From positions 1 to 36,645 of the forward strand of contig CANRPN010000007.1 in the NCBI GenBank assembly GCA_947632505.1: a stretch of 36,645 nucleotides of DNA, given 5' to 3'. The stretch comes from an uncultured Clostridia bacterium. Its GTDB lineage: Bacteria; Bacillota; Clostridia; Christensenellales; Borkfalkiaceae. Position numbers and translations under genes: made by a program. This document shows positions 21,987-30,128 of the stretch, piece after piece (within the stretch, counting starts at the first letter, position 1; each line of letters starts with the position of its first letter). The notes beneath the pieces were generated by a model. That model ran no database searches, was not told where the DNA came from, and saw only the letters and a list, made by a program, of their open reading frames with translations.

Positions 21987-22121
21987 ATGAAAAGAACTTA
22001 CCAGCCCAAGAAGAGACAGAGAAGCAAGGTGCACGGCTTCCGCAAGAGAATGGCGACCAAAGCGGGCAGAAACGTGCTGAAAAGAAGGAGAAATAAGGGA
22101 AGAAAGCATCTTTCCGCATAA
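21987..22121 (+). CDS. rpmH: Ribosomal protein bL34
   Basis: 44 residues, the standard length. Starts [18 protein letters not shown] and ends [12 protein letters not shown], matching the family throughout, extremely rich in Arg and Lys. It has its own promoter and the ribosome site AGGAG nine bases upstream. rnpA starts one base after its stop, giving the conserved rpmH-rnpA pair. In most Bacillota this pair diverges from dnaA; here it runs in the same direction behind dnaN. Confidence 0.98.
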   Translation: MKRTYQPKKRQRSKVHGFRKRMATKAGRNVLKRRRNKGRKHLSA

Positions 22122-22122
22122 C

Positions 22123-22449
22123 GTGAACTATCAGAAGGTCAAGAAAAAAAAGGAATTTCGCAAAATTCTTTCAACGGGCAAACGCGCGTACGGAGCGGCG
22201 CTCACAGTGGTCTATCTTCCCGCAGAAGAGACCGCGATGGCGGTTTGCGTGGGAAAAAAATACGGAAAGAGCGTGCAGCGGAACCGCGTGAAGCGGCTGC
22301 TGCGGGAAGCCTTTCGTTCCCGGGCGGACACGCTCACCCGCCCCTGCGCCTTTTTGCTCATTCCGCGGATCGCCGGAGAATATTCCTATGAGGCCTTCCA
22401 AAAAGATCTCGGCAGGATCTTCAAACGGGAAAAGCTGGCCGATGCCTGA
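22123..22449 (+). CDS. rnpA: Ribonuclease P protein component
   Basis: Protein subunit that helps the RNase P RNA bind and cleave the 5' leader of pre-tRNAs. 108 residues. The family signature GKSVQRNRVKRLLREAFR (RNR motif) is at about 48-65, preceded by the KKKKEFRKILSTGKR N-terminal segment. The start is GTG, one base after the rpmH stop, with no good ribosome site of its own, so translation probably depends on re-initiation after rpmH. The end overlaps yidD by eight bases. Confidence 0.96.
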   Translation: MNYQKVKKKKEFRKILSTGKRAYGAALTVVYLPAEETAMAVCVGKKYGKSVQRNRVKRLLREAFRSRADTLTRPCAFLLIPRIAGEYSYEAFQKDLGRIFKREKLADA

Positions 22450-22741
22450 GCTTTCCTTGCTGCTTGAAGAGAATTTTCGCTATCTCGGGAAAAAGCTGCG
22501 CCCCCGCCTTTTGCGGGGAATCTGCATACGCATGATCTCCTTCTACCAGCGCAAACTCTCCCGGCACACCTGCCTGTACGAGCCTACTTGCTCGGAATAT
22601 ACGAAGCGGTGCATCAATAACCTCGGCGTTGCGGCGGGGATCCTCTTGGGGATTTGGCGCATTTTGCGCTGCAATCCTTTTTCCAAAGGAGGCATCGACC
22701 CGGCGCCCGAACGGTATTTTCGCCGCCGCTGGCTTATTTGA
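22442..22741 (+). CDS. yidD: Membrane protein insertion efficiency factor YidD
   Basis: 99 residues. Characteristic motifs: FYQRKLSRHTCLYEPTCSEY (cysteine-containing, about 37-56) and RCNPFSKGGIDPAP (about 78-91). Thought to assist YidC-dependent membrane protein insertion. ATG 22442 overlaps the end of rnpA (stop 22449), and in-frame ATGs further upstream lie inside rnpA. The gene sits in the standard rnpA-yidD-yidC order. The N-terminal 25 residues before the conserved part (MPELSLLLEENFRYLGKKLRP) are somewhat longer than in many homologues. Confidence 0.95.
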   Translation: MPELSLLLEENFRYLGKKLRPRLLRGICIRMISFYQRKLSRHTCLYEPTCSEYTKRCINNLGVAAGILLGIWRILRCNPFSKGGIDPAPERYFRRRWLI

Positions 22742-22748
22742 CTGAAAC

Positions 22749-24170
22749 ATGATTTCTTTTCCGCTACTCCAACAGGGATTTTATATCGATCTCAATTGGT
22801 TGGGACAACTTGTCAGGATCATCATTGACGGCGTCGGCATAGTCGGCGTCGGTGTCATTGTGTTTGCGCTCATCTTAAAGGCCATCACCACACCTTTCGA
22901 CATCTACCAGCGGGTGAAAATGCGCAAACAGAACCTCATTATGGAGCAGATGAAGGACGATCTCGAAAAGCTCCAAAAGCAGTACGCGGGCGACAAGCAG
23001 ATGTACAACATGAAGATGCTCGAACTGCAAAAAAAGAACGGTTACAGTATGCTCGGGGCCTGCCTGCCCATGATCCTGTCCTTTGTGATCCTCATCGTCG
23101 CGATCACAGCCTTTCAGACCTACGCGCAGTACGCCAATCTCTCCATGTACGAGAGAATGGCCGAGGGCTATAATTCCGCCGTCCTCGAATATGCCGTGGA
23201 CGGCAAAGACTATCACTTTTTGCAGGAGGGAGAGGAGGAAAACGACCTCGTCATTACCCTCGAAAAATTCCAAACGGACGAAAACGGCAACCGCTCCTTT
23301 ACCGAGGACGGGATCGTATATTCCCTCGTCGAAGAGGGCGAAATTTTGCGGATGCAGGTGGAGAGCTCCGCAGCGGACATCTATTTCTGCTATCGCTACA
23401 ATCTCTCCCCCGCCGACGCGGCGCGCACCTATTTCATCAATGAGGACAAGCTCAAAAACAACGCCGAGATCTGGGGAAAGATCGAGGAACGGATGACAGC
23501 GGGCGCCGCTGAGGACACCGCATGCATCGAATATTTCCAGTCGCTCGGCGCAGCGGCCTCCGCAAACGTGTTCCGCACCGAGAAGAACCCCGGCTTTTTG
23601 TGGGTGAAAAACGTTTGGTATCCCGACGTCAGCTACAACCACCCCGTGCAGGAGTATTCCTCCTTTAAGAGCACTTTCAATTCGGGGATCCGTTCGGAGA
23701 ATTGGGAGGGAGAAAAGAGCATCGGCGAAGTGATCTCCGAATCCAACTATAACGCACTCACGGCCGACCTTTCCGCCGAGAAAGAGCAGGCCAACGGTTA
23801 CTTTGCGATGATCATCATCTCGATCGGGCTCATGCTCCTTTCGCAGTTTATCACCATGCGCAGCAGTAAGGCCGCCAACCAATACAACACGGTAGACGGA
23901 CAAGGCGCGCGCACACAGAAGATCATGATGGTCATGATGCCCATCATGTTTGCGGTGTTCGGCTTCTTATGGAGCGCCGCGTTTACCATTTATAATATCA
24001 TCAGCAGCGCCATCACCATTCTTGTCACCCTGCTCACAAACATTGTCATCGGCAGGATCTTCAACAAGAAGGAAGAGGAGGCGCTCAAAGCGCGTTACAG
24101 CCGCAGCGTCCCCTGGAAAAAGGACGGCAAGGATGCAAATGACGGCAAAGACAGGAAAAAGAGAAAATAA
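22749..24170 (+). CDS. yidC: Membrane protein insertase YidC/SpoIIIJ with large insertion
   Basis: 473 residues, against about 260 for typical Gram-positive YidC. Helix 1 (about 19-45) includes LILKAITTPFDIYQRVKMRKQ; K44 stands where Bacillus and E. coli have the groove arginine. The cytoplasmic hairpin QMKDDLEKLQKQYAGDKQMYNMKMLELQKKNG (about 68-98) is normal, and helix 2 (about 102-124) follows. Residues about 125-349 are a soluble insertion of about 225 residues outside the membrane, absent from SpoIIIJ and placed differently from the P1 domain of E. coli. The last three helices (350-372, 392-412, about 413-436) and a Lys-rich cytoplasmic tail follow. No lipobox is visible at the N-terminus. 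Seven bases after yidD. Confidence 0.93.
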   Translation: MISFPLLQQGFYIDLNWLGQLVRIIIDGVGIVGVGVIVFALILKAITTPFDIYQRVKMRKQNLIMEQMKDDLEKLQKQYAGDKQMYNMKMLELQKKNGYSMLGACLPMILSFVILIVAITAFQTYAQYANLSMYERMAEGYNSAVLEYAVDGKDYHFLQEGEEENDLVITLEKFQTDENGNRSFTEDGIVYSLVEEGEILRMQVESSAADIYFCYRYNLSPADAARTYFINEDKLKNNAEIWGKIEERMTAGAAEDTACIEYFQSLGAAASANVFRTEKNPGFLWVKNVWYPDVSYNHPVQEYSSFKSTFNSGIRSENWEGEKSIGEVISESNYNALTADLSAEKEQANGYFAMIIISIGLMLLSQFITMRSSKAANQYNTVDGQGARTQKIMMVMMPIMFAVFGFLWSAAFTIYNIISSAITILVTLLTNIVIGRIFNKKEEEALKARYSRSVPWKKDGKDANDGKDRKKRK

Positions 24171-24187
24171 TCCGGGAAGGTAGTTAT

Positions 24188-25114
24188 ATGGAACAAAAGG
24201 AAGTATTCAGCGGAAAGACGGTGGAGGAAGCCGTCGAAGAGGGACTCAAAGAGCTCGGCGTTACGCGCGAGGAAGTGGATGTCGAAATTTTGGACGAAGG
24301 AAAAAAGAAGCTGTTCGGGTCCATTCCCGCACAGGTAAAACTCACCTTAAAGCCGAAAAAGACGGACGGCGAACGTGCGGTGGCATTTCTCGAAGGGCTG
24401 TTTAAGCTCATTGGAGTCGATGTTGTCCCCACCGTGCGTGAAGAGGATGAAAAGATCGTGTTGGACCTTACGGCGGCAGAACCGAACAAATCTCTCATCG
24501 GACGCCGCGGAGAAATGATCGACGCCATCCAAACTTTGGCAGGAGCAGTCGCCAATACCGGCAGAAGAGATTATAAGCGGGTGGTCGTGGATTGCGGAAA
24601 CTATCGCGAAGACCGCGAGGAGACCTTGAAACGGGTCGCGGAAAAGCTGGCGGCAAAGGCAGTGCGCCTCGGCAAGAAGGTACGCCTTGAACCGATGAAT
24701 CCCTACGAGCGCAGGATCATCCATTCCGCCCTCGTGGACAATCCCGACGTCACCACCAAGAGCGAAGGCAAGGAACCCGCACGCTTTGTTGTGATCATTC
24801 CGAACAACCTCAGACCCTATGAGAAACGGGACCGTTACGGCAAGGGAAACGGCCGTTACGGGGACAGAAAGGGCGGCAGAGATGGCAAGTACGGCGATAG
24901 AAAGGGCGATCGCTATGGCGACAGAAAGCCTTATCCCAAGCGCGAATTGCCTGCCGAGGGCACGCCGCAGAGCTCGGGAACAAGCCTCAAACGCAGCGGC
25001 GGCAGCTATAAGAAGGGCGGCTTCTCGGGATTTTTCGGGACCTATCTCGGCAATTCCCGCGACAGTGAGGGTGCGGAACCGTCCGAGACGCCGGAGACGC
25101 CCGATGAAACCTGA
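24188..25114 (+). CDS. jag: Jag/KhpB-family RNA-binding protein with Gly-Arg-rich tail
   Basis: 308 residues. Jag-N domain (1-50; FSGKTVEEAVEEGLKELGV), KH-type domain (about 80-140, with the GRRGEMIDAIQ loop) and R3H domain (about 140-203; NPYERRIIHSAL, the R..H motif, and VVIIPN). These proteins bind RNA, usually with KhpA, and affect cell shape and division. Unusually, residues about 210-308 are a disordered tail with repeats of (R/K)YGDRKG, followed by Ser/Gly-rich and acidic parts, resembling RGG-type RNA-binding tails. GGAAGG precedes ATG 24188; the gene follows yidC by 17 bases, completing the rpmH-rnpA-yidD-yidC-jag unit, which ends at the hairpin at 25194. Confidence 0.94.
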   Translation: MEQKEVFSGKTVEEAVEEGLKELGVTREEVDVEILDEGKKKLFGSIPAQVKLTLKPKKTDGERAVAFLEGLFKLIGVDVVPTVREEDEKIVLDLTAAEPNKSLIGRRGEMIDAIQTLAGAVANTGRRDYKRVVVDCGNYREDREETLKRVAEKLAAKAVRLGKKVRLEPMNPYERRIIHSALVDNPDVTTKSEGKEPARFVVIIPNNLRPYEKRDRYGKGNGRYGDRKGGRDGKYGDRKGDRYGDRKPYPKRELPAEGTPQSSGTSLKRSGGSYKKGGFSGFFGTYLGNSRDSEGAEPSETPETPDET

Positions 25115-25193
25115 TGTGTTAAATGCAGCAGAAGCGTATCACGGTCGGAACGGTTTTCGGTTTTGATATCAAATAAGGGATACCGATAAAGAA

Positions 25194-25234
25194 GGCGCCG
25201 CCCGCGGACATGTCCGCGGGCGGCGCCCTTGTTT
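25194..25234. terminator. Terminator between jag and the small protein gene
   Basis: 17-bp perfect stem without spare loop bases (25194-25210 with 25211-25227; the inner bases open to form the loop), then CTTGTTT. The T-run is modest. It serves two convergent genes. Confidence 0.85.
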
Positions 25235-25243
25235 ACAGTTGTC

Positions 25244-25474
25244 TCAGTTGTTTTTCAGCCATTCCTGCGCCTTCGCCTTCGTGAAGGTCGTGATGTTCTC
25301 CTTTGCGTAGGGGGAAGTTTCGCCGCCGTACGTATAGAGGAAATAATCCCCTTCGGGAGTGACATACATCGTCGTTTCGTAACCGGCGGGATCGCCATAC
25401 CAGCCGCTCGTCACTTTTTTGACGACGGTTGCGGTTTCGGTATCGTAGACCTTTTTTGCGGTTTTCTTGACCAT
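25244..25474 (-). CDS. Small conserved-type protein, unknown function
   Basis: 76 residues: MVKKTAKKVYDTETATVVKK, then GWYGDPAGYETTMYVTPEGDYFLYTYGG, then a C-terminal ITTFTKAKAQEWLKNN helix. It resembles small Bacillota proteins with the pattern YDTETAE...ETLYRTKTGEYFLYGEGG...EEAxEW, often encoded near phage or surface genes; the function is unknown. ATG 25474 has AAAGGAG nine bases upstream. The ORF extends to 25528, but that part is Lys-rich and has no ribosome site. Confidence 0.75.
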   Translation of the reverse strand: MVKKTAKKVYDTETATVVKKVTSGWYGDPAGYETTMYVTPEGDYFLYTYGGETSPYAKENITTFTKAKAQEWLKNN

Positions 25475-25569
25475 GGTTTTTTTCTCCTTTTTTTCTTTTA
25501 TTTTACTTTTTTTGAAAATTTCCGTCAAATAGATTTCATTGATTTTATAAATTGCTTAAAAATGAACCA

Positions 25570-26121
25570 TTATACCGCAAATTGTGAATTTTTATCCGTT
25601 TTTTCTGTGAAATATGCTTCCAGCGCGCCGCAGAGTGTTTCCGCCATGCTGTAAACGAGGTTTAGCCGCGTGAGATTCAGCGCGGAGTAGGAAAACCCTG
25701 CCTTCTCCCCCACGATCCCGAGTACCGACACGTCCCCCACTTCTCCTAAACGTTTGTTTGCTCCCGAGCCCGGGCGAAGCGGGCTGTCCGAGAGCTTCAA
25801 AAGCCCGACTTCGGAGGTCTCGCCCACCGCCGCATCGATGGCGATCACTTTTGCGCCGGGGTGCGTTTCCCGCAAAAACATGCTCAAATATTTGATTTCT
25901 TTTGCCGTGATCGGGGAGCGCAGCGTTCCATATACATAACATCCCTTGTGTAAGTGTTGCAGCATAGTGCCGGCGATCGGCCCGAGACTGTCCCCGATGG
26001 CCAGATCGCTTCCGATGCAGAGCACGACGGGCGGTACCGTCTGCACGCCCAGCAGCCGTCGGAAGCCCTGTGCGAGCCCATACGGGGCCAATGTGTTTTG
26101 TACATGAAAGGCCAATTCCAT
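25570..26121 (-). CDS. yyaC: YyaC-type putative spore protease (DUF1256)
   Basis: 183 residues. Related to the Bacillus YyaC protein, which has a hydrogenase-maturation-protease/GPR-like fold and is linked to sporulation. Visible features: VVLCIGSDLAIGDSLGPIAGTML (early), the VIAIDAAVG segment, LRPGSGANKRLGEVGDVSVLGIV and a final helix. ATG 26121 has AGGGG upstream; the longer frame to 26310 has no ribosome site and overlaps the divergent promoter. In Bacillus yyaC lies beside spo0J; here it is 3.2 kb from parA. It supports a spore-forming ancestry. Confidence 0.88.
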   Translation of the reverse strand: MELAFHVQNTLAPYGLAQGFRRLLGVQTVPPVVLCIGSDLAIGDSLGPIAGTMLQHLHKGCYVYGTLRSPITAKEIKYLSMFLRETHPGAKVIAIDAAVGETSEVGLLKLSDSPLRPGSGANKRLGEVGDVSVLGIVGEKAGFSYSALNLTRLNLVYSMAETLCGALEAYFTEKTDKNSQFAV

Positions 26122-26210
26122 TTTGATTCCCCTTTGCGGCAAAGTATTGCCAAAGAAAAAATTTTTATACAATCTTCGGGAAATTGACGACAAACGGTAT
26201 AAAACAGTGG

Positions 26211-26216
26211 TATAAT
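26211..26216 (+). promoter_or_regulatory. Extended -10 promoter of the CvpA-like gene
   Basis: TATAAT preceded by TGG, an extended -10 element. TTGACG at 26184 is 21 bases away, too far for a normal -35. The yyaC promoter on the other strand overlaps (TTGTCG...TATAAA). Confidence 0.6.
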
Positions 26217-26245
26217 AGAAATATCTTAGACGGCGGAGGTTGCTT

Positions 26246-27004
26246 TTGACCGGTTTATTACTTGCTTCCGCAGGATGGGTGATCGACCTTGTATTCTTTT
26301 TGCTCCTCATCCTCGGTGTGGCGCTGGGCGCCTATAAAGGATTTGTTGCGGGCCTGTGTAAGCTCGCGGGGAAATTCGTTTCTCTCATTATCGCATTTGT
26401 GTTCTGCATCTCATTTGCGAATTTTTTGGAGACCTGCTTCCACATGACTTCGGCCATTGCCGGCGGGATCGGCTCTTCGATCGCGGGAAATGAGCTGTAT
26501 GCCCAGACGATCCCCGTTGACATCAGCGGCGCAGAGCTGGAAGGCTATCTTGGCGGTATGCAACTCAACGGTATTGCGACCTGGTTGATCGTGCGCTCCT
26601 TTGCTTCCGCTGCGCTCATCCCCGCAGGGACGACCCCGGCGGTTTTGCTCGGCAGCATTCTTGCAAAATGGATCTCCGTTGTCATTGCCTTTGTTCTGCT
26701 TCTGCTGTTGGTGCGCCTCGGCGCATGGGGACTTTCGAAGCTCCTTGGCGCTATCACGTCACGTTTGGCGCCTCTGCGCGTCGTCAATCAAGTTCTTGGC
26801 GCGATTCTGGGACTTGCAAAGGCGCTGTTTTGGATTTTTACGGTGCTGCTCATCTGTAATTGGCTTCCCTTCGAAGGACTGCACAACTTTATTGCGTCAA
26901 GTGCGGTCGTAGGCAAGATCTTTGTGAGCGAGTGGTTTCAAAGCGCGACAAGTTACGCTGTGTCCGGTGCGTGGTTCACGCAGTTCATGACTCGGTTAGT
27001 TTAA
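26246..27004 (+). CDS. CvpA-family membrane protein
   Basis: 252 residues with four or five membrane segments (about 10-30, 38-60, about 105-125, 150-172 and 195-215). The CvpA-type N-terminus is present: WVIDLVFFLLLILGVALGAYKGFVAGLCKLAGK (DxxxxxxxxxxGxxxGxxxG). The start is TTG: GGAGG at 26235-26239 is six bases before TTG 26246, whereas TTG 26240 abuts it. The family is linked to colicin V production and stress in E. coli; its exact role is unknown. The parS cluster begins 84 bases after the stop. Confidence 0.85.
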   Translation: MTGLLLASAGWVIDLVFFLLLILGVALGAYKGFVAGLCKLAGKFVSLIIAFVFCISFANFLETCFHMTSAIAGGIGSSIAGNELYAQTIPVDISGAELEGYLGGMQLNGIATWLIVRSFASAALIPAGTTPAVLLGSILAKWISVVIAFVLLLLLVRLGAWGLSKLLGAITSRLAPLRVVNQVLGAILGLAKALFWIFTVLLICNWLPFEGLHNFIASSAVVGKIFVSEWFQSATSYAVSGAWFTQFMTRLV

Positions 27005-27087
27005 TTGCTGAAAATGTAAGGCAGGCGGGAACTTCCCGCCTGTTTTGTTGTCATTTTTATGCGCGCAGAACATTTTTGAGCACTTCA

Positions 27088-27103
27088 TGTTTCACGTGAA
27101 ACA
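27088..27103. promoter_or_regulatory. parS: parS site 1 (perfect)
   Basis: TGTTTCACGTGAAACA, an exact match to the universal ParB/Spo0J binding palindrome, extended to 18 bp by A/T at the ends. Its reader, parB, is at 30129. Confidence 0.98.
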
Positions 27104-27131
27104 TGGCAAAATTCGCCAATTTGACTCGAGT

Positions 27132-27147
27132 AGTTTCACATGAAACA
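27132..27147. promoter_or_regulatory. parS: parS site 2
   Basis: AGTTTCACATGAAACA, differing from the consensus at the first base and at one central base. Confidence 0.93.
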
Positions 27148-27187
27148 ATTTTTAGGCTATTTTGGGGATACGCAAGGCAAAAAACAA

Positions 27188-27203
27188 TGTTTCACATGAA
27201 ACA
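27188..27203. promoter_or_regulatory. parS: parS site 3
   Basis: TGTTTCACATGAAACA, one central base from the consensus. It is exactly 100 bp from site 1. Confidence 0.96.
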
Positions 27204-27267
27204 ATCACCCTTTTTGCGAAAAGTGCGTGATAATTTTGAAAATCAGGAAAGAATTGGTATCAATTAC

Positions 27268-27296
27268 TTGCAATTCCAAGAGAAATGTGGTACAAT
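27268..27296 (+). promoter_or_regulatory. ftsH promoter
   Basis: TTGCAA (27268-27273), 17 bases, TACAAT (27291-27296) with TG one base before the -10. Lies 65 bases beyond parS site 3, so ParB spreading could reach it. Confidence 0.75.
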
Positions 27297-27357
27297 AATC
27301 AAGTAATAAGGCCATACTGTTGGCGTATTATAAATACTGCTGTAAAAGGAGCGAAAT

Positions 27358-29319
27358 TTGAGTAAAACATTTAAGATAGTGCTGTCAGTTGTACTTGTGC
27401 TTGTCTTAGGCGTTGGCGTCTACTTTACGCTTACCACGCTTATGAAAAACAGCAAAGAATTGGCAGCGTCTGACTTTGAGATTCTTGCTATGGGCGGCGA
27501 ACTCGACGAGAACAAGCAAAAACAGGGCATCGATAAGGGCAAAATCGTAAAAATCTATGTAGATAACTATACGGTGTACGGCTATATCGACGTCAACGCG
27601 CGTCAGTACACCTATTGGGCTAATTTTGCGAGCCTCTATAACGCAGAAGGCAAGAACATTCTCGACAAATGGCAGACAGAAGGCACCGTTGTTGAATACA
27701 GCTATTCAGACCCGAATGCAGGTGCGGGTTGGGGCAACTTCATCTACATTGCAGTGCTTGTTGTCGGAATCATTGCATTCTTCCTTGTGCTGCGTGCGAC
27801 AAGCGGCGGTGGCGGCAAAGTGATGAATTTCGGCAAGACGAAGGCGAAGGTGTCCACCAATTTGAAAGTCCGTTTCTCCGATGTGGCGGGAGCCGAGGAG
27901 GAAAAACAAGAACTTGCAGAAGTCGTGGAGTTTTTGAAGAGTCCTAAAAAGTTTGCCGACTTGGGGGCGAAGATCCCCAAGGGTGTGTTGCTTGTCGGCC
28001 CTCCCGGAACAGGTAAGACTTTGTTTGCCAAGGCCGTTGCGGGCGAGGCAGGGGTTCCGTTCTTCTCCGTGAGCGGTTCCGACTTCGTGGAGATGTATGT
28101 CGGTGTAGGTGCCTCGCGTGTGCGTGACCTCTTTGATCTTGCCAAGCGGAACCAGCCGTGTATCATCTTTATTGATGAAATCGATGCCGTGGGCCGTCAG
28201 CGTGGAGCGGGCCTCGGCGGGGGACACGACGAACGGGAACAGACCCTCAACCAAATTCTTGTTCAGATGGACGGCTTCGATTCCAACGAGGGTGTGATTG
28301 TCATGGCGGCGACCAACCGTGCCGACATTCTTGACAGCGCACTTCTCCGTCCCGGGCGCTTTGACAGACAAATATATGTTCACATGCCAGATGTTAAGGG
28401 GCGTGAACAAATTCTCAAAGTGCACGCGCGCAACAAACCCCTCGCGCCCGACGTCAACTTTAAGACGATCGCGCGCATGACGAGCGGTTTTTCGGGCGCA
28501 GATTTGGCAAATTTATTGAACGAAGCTGCAATTCTCGCGGCACGCGCGGGCAAGAAGATGATCGGGAACCTCGAACTTTACGAAGGCATCAACAAAGTCA
28601 TCATGGGCCCGCAGAAGAAGAGCCGCGTCGTGACCGAGGCGGAGAAAAAGACGACGGCCTATCACGAGGCCGGCCATGCAGTGCTTGCAAAACTATGCGA
28701 GCACAACGACAACGTGCAGGAGGTCTCGATCATTCCCCGCGGCATGGCGGGCGGCTATACCCTTACCCGTCCCGAAAACGACGACGACCGCTATACCGTG
28801 AACAAACTCAACGATTTCATCTGCATGGCGCTCGGCGGCAGAGTTGCGGAGGAGATCGTCATTCAGGACGTCTCTGCGGGCGCCTCCAACGACATTCAGA
28901 AGGTGACGCAGATGGCGCGCAAGATGGTGACGGAATGGGGCATGAGCGACCGTTTGGGCCCGATCGCCTACACGAGCGACGGCCCGGTATTTCTCGGGCG
29001 GGATTTCGAGGAACGCAACACGTACAGTGAAGAGACGGCCGGCATCATCGACGAAGAGGTCAAGCGGATCGTTTCCGCCGCCTATGAGCGTGCGAAGAAG
29101 CTGCTCATCGAAAACAGGAGCATTCTCGACAACATGTCCCGCGTTTTGGTGGAACGGGAGACGATCTACACCGAAGAGGTGGATATGCTCATGAAGGGCG
29201 CGAGCTGGGAGGAAGTCTTAAAATATATGGAGGACCACGATAAAGACGCCCCCGACGATCCTTTCGGTGTAAAGGAACACCCCGAGGAAGCCGAGAACTC
29301 TGACAAAAAATCGCAGTAA
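27358..29319 (+). CDS. ftsH: ATP-dependent zinc metalloprotease FtsH
   Basis: Membrane-anchored AAA+ protease that degrades misfolded membrane proteins and some regulators. 653 residues. Membrane segments at about 6-28 and 127-147 enclose an external domain; then the AAA module with Walker A GPPGTGKT (214-221), Walker B IIFIDE (269-274) and second region of homology [20 protein letters not shown]; then the protease domain with zinc motif HEAGH (436-440). The start is TTG 27358, with AGGAG six bases upstream. The usual neighbours tilS and hpt are absent; instead it lies between parS and parAB. The C-terminal tail is acidic. Confidence 0.97.
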   Translation: MSKTFKIVLSVVLVLVLGVGVYFTLTTLMKNSKELAASDFEILAMGGELDENKQKQGIDKGKIVKIYVDNYTVYGYIDVNARQYTYWANFASLYNAEGKNILDKWQTEGTVVEYSYSDPNAGAGWGNFIYIAVLVVGIIAFFLVLRATSGGGGKVMNFGKTKAKVSTNLKVRFSDVAGAEEEKQELAEVVEFLKSPKKFADLGAKIPKGVLLVGPPGTGKTLFAKAVAGEAGVPFFSVSGSDFVEMYVGVGASRVRDLFDLAKRNQPCIIFIDEIDAVGRQRGAGLGGGHDEREQTLNQILVQMDGFDSNEGVIVMAATNRADILDSALLRPGRFDRQIYVHMPDVKGREQILKVHARNKPLAPDVNFKTIARMTSGFSGADLANLLNEAAILAARAGKKMIGNLELYEGINKVIMGPQKKSRVVTEAEKKTTAYHEAGHAVLAKLCEHNDNVQEVSIIPRGMAGGYTLTRPENDDDRYTVNKLNDFICMALGGRVAEEIVIQDVSAGASNDIQKVTQMARKMVTEWGMSDRLGPIAYTSDGPVFLGRDFEERNTYSEETAGIIDEEVKRIVSAAYERAKKLLIENRSILDNMSRVLVERETIYTEEVDMLMKGASWEEVLKYMEDHDKDAPDDPFGVKEHPEEAENSDKKSQ

Positions 29320-29353
29320 TTTTTACGGGAGAATATAAAAAGAGGTGATACGT

Positions 29354-30127
29354 ATGGGCAAAATCATTCCGTTTTCCAATCAGAAAGGGGGCGTCGGCAA
29401 GACGACGACCTGCGTGAATATGGCGGCGTATCTTGCAAAGGCGGGCAAAAAGGTACTGCTTGCGGACATCGACCCGCAGGGCAACGCCACGACGGGGCTT
29501 GGTTTTACCAAGAGCCAGATCAAAAAGTCCGTCTACAATGTTCTCATCGAGGATGAACCCGTCAAAGAGAACATCCTCCCCACCATGATGCCGAACCTGT
29601 TTTTGCTGCCCGCAAACATCGACCTTGCAGGCGCCGAAGTAGAGCTCGTCTACAAGAAAAACAGAGAACGGGTCTTAAAAACGGCGCTCGACAAGGTGAA
29701 AAACGAGTACGATTTCATTCTCATCGACTGTCCCCCTTCTCTGGGTCTTATCACGATCAACGCGCTCGCCGCGGCAGACAGCGTGATCATTCCCATACAA
29801 AGCGAATATTACGCGCTCGAAGGGTTGAGCCAGCTCATGAACACGATCTCCCTCGTGAAACAGCACCTCAACAAGGGCCTGTACGTGGAGGGCGTGGTGC
29901 TCACCATGCACGACCGCCGTTCCCTCATCAGCCGCCAGATCGCCGAGGAGATCAAAAGGTACTTTACCAAAAAGCTGTACGAGATCATTATTCCGCGCAA
30001 CGTGCGCCTTGCGGAGGCGCCCAGCCACGGCAAACCCATTCTGCTCCACGACCCGAGATGTATGGGCGCAAGGGCGTATGCGGCGCTGACCGAAGAATTT
30101 TTGAAGAAAACCGAAGGAGGAGAATGA
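29354..30127 (+). CDS. parA: Chromosome-partitioning ATPase ParA/Soj
   Basis: 257 residues. Deviant Walker A KGGVGKTTT (about 10-18), Walker A' LLADIDPQGNATTGLG, and Walker B FILIDCPPSLGLITINAL. Binds DNA non-specifically as an ATP dimer and is stimulated by ParB; in Bacillus it also controls DnaA. ATG 29354 has AGAGGTG six bases upstream; the GTG at 29345 is less well placed. The stop is one base before the parB ATG, so the pair is translationally coupled. Confidence 0.97.
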   Translation: MGKIIPFSNQKGGVGKTTTCVNMAAYLAKAGKKVLLADIDPQGNATTGLGFTKSQIKKSVYNVLIEDEPVKENILPTMMPNLFLLPANIDLAGAEVELVYKKNRERVLKTALDKVKNEYDFILIDCPPSLGLITINALAAADSVIIPIQSEYYALEGLSQLMNTISLVKQHLNKGLYVEGVVLTMHDRRSLISRQIAEEIKRYFTKKLYEIIIPRNVRLAEAPSHGKPILLHDPRCMGARAYAALTEEFLKKTEGGE

Positions 30128-30128
30128 G

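Larger units (their letters stand above)
27005..27357. other. Gap with the parS cluster and ftsH promoter
   Basis: 353 bases with no gene I support. It holds GGCGGGAACTTCCCGCC (27021-27037), a hairpin ahead of TGTTTTGTTG that could end the cvpA transcript, the three parS sites and the ftsH promoter. A 67-codon frame through the parS sites (27103-27306) is rejected. Confidence 0.75.

Noticed and set aside
27103-27306. 67-codon frame starting inside parS site 1
   Set aside because: Composed of parS sites and the ftsH promoter; no ribosome site.
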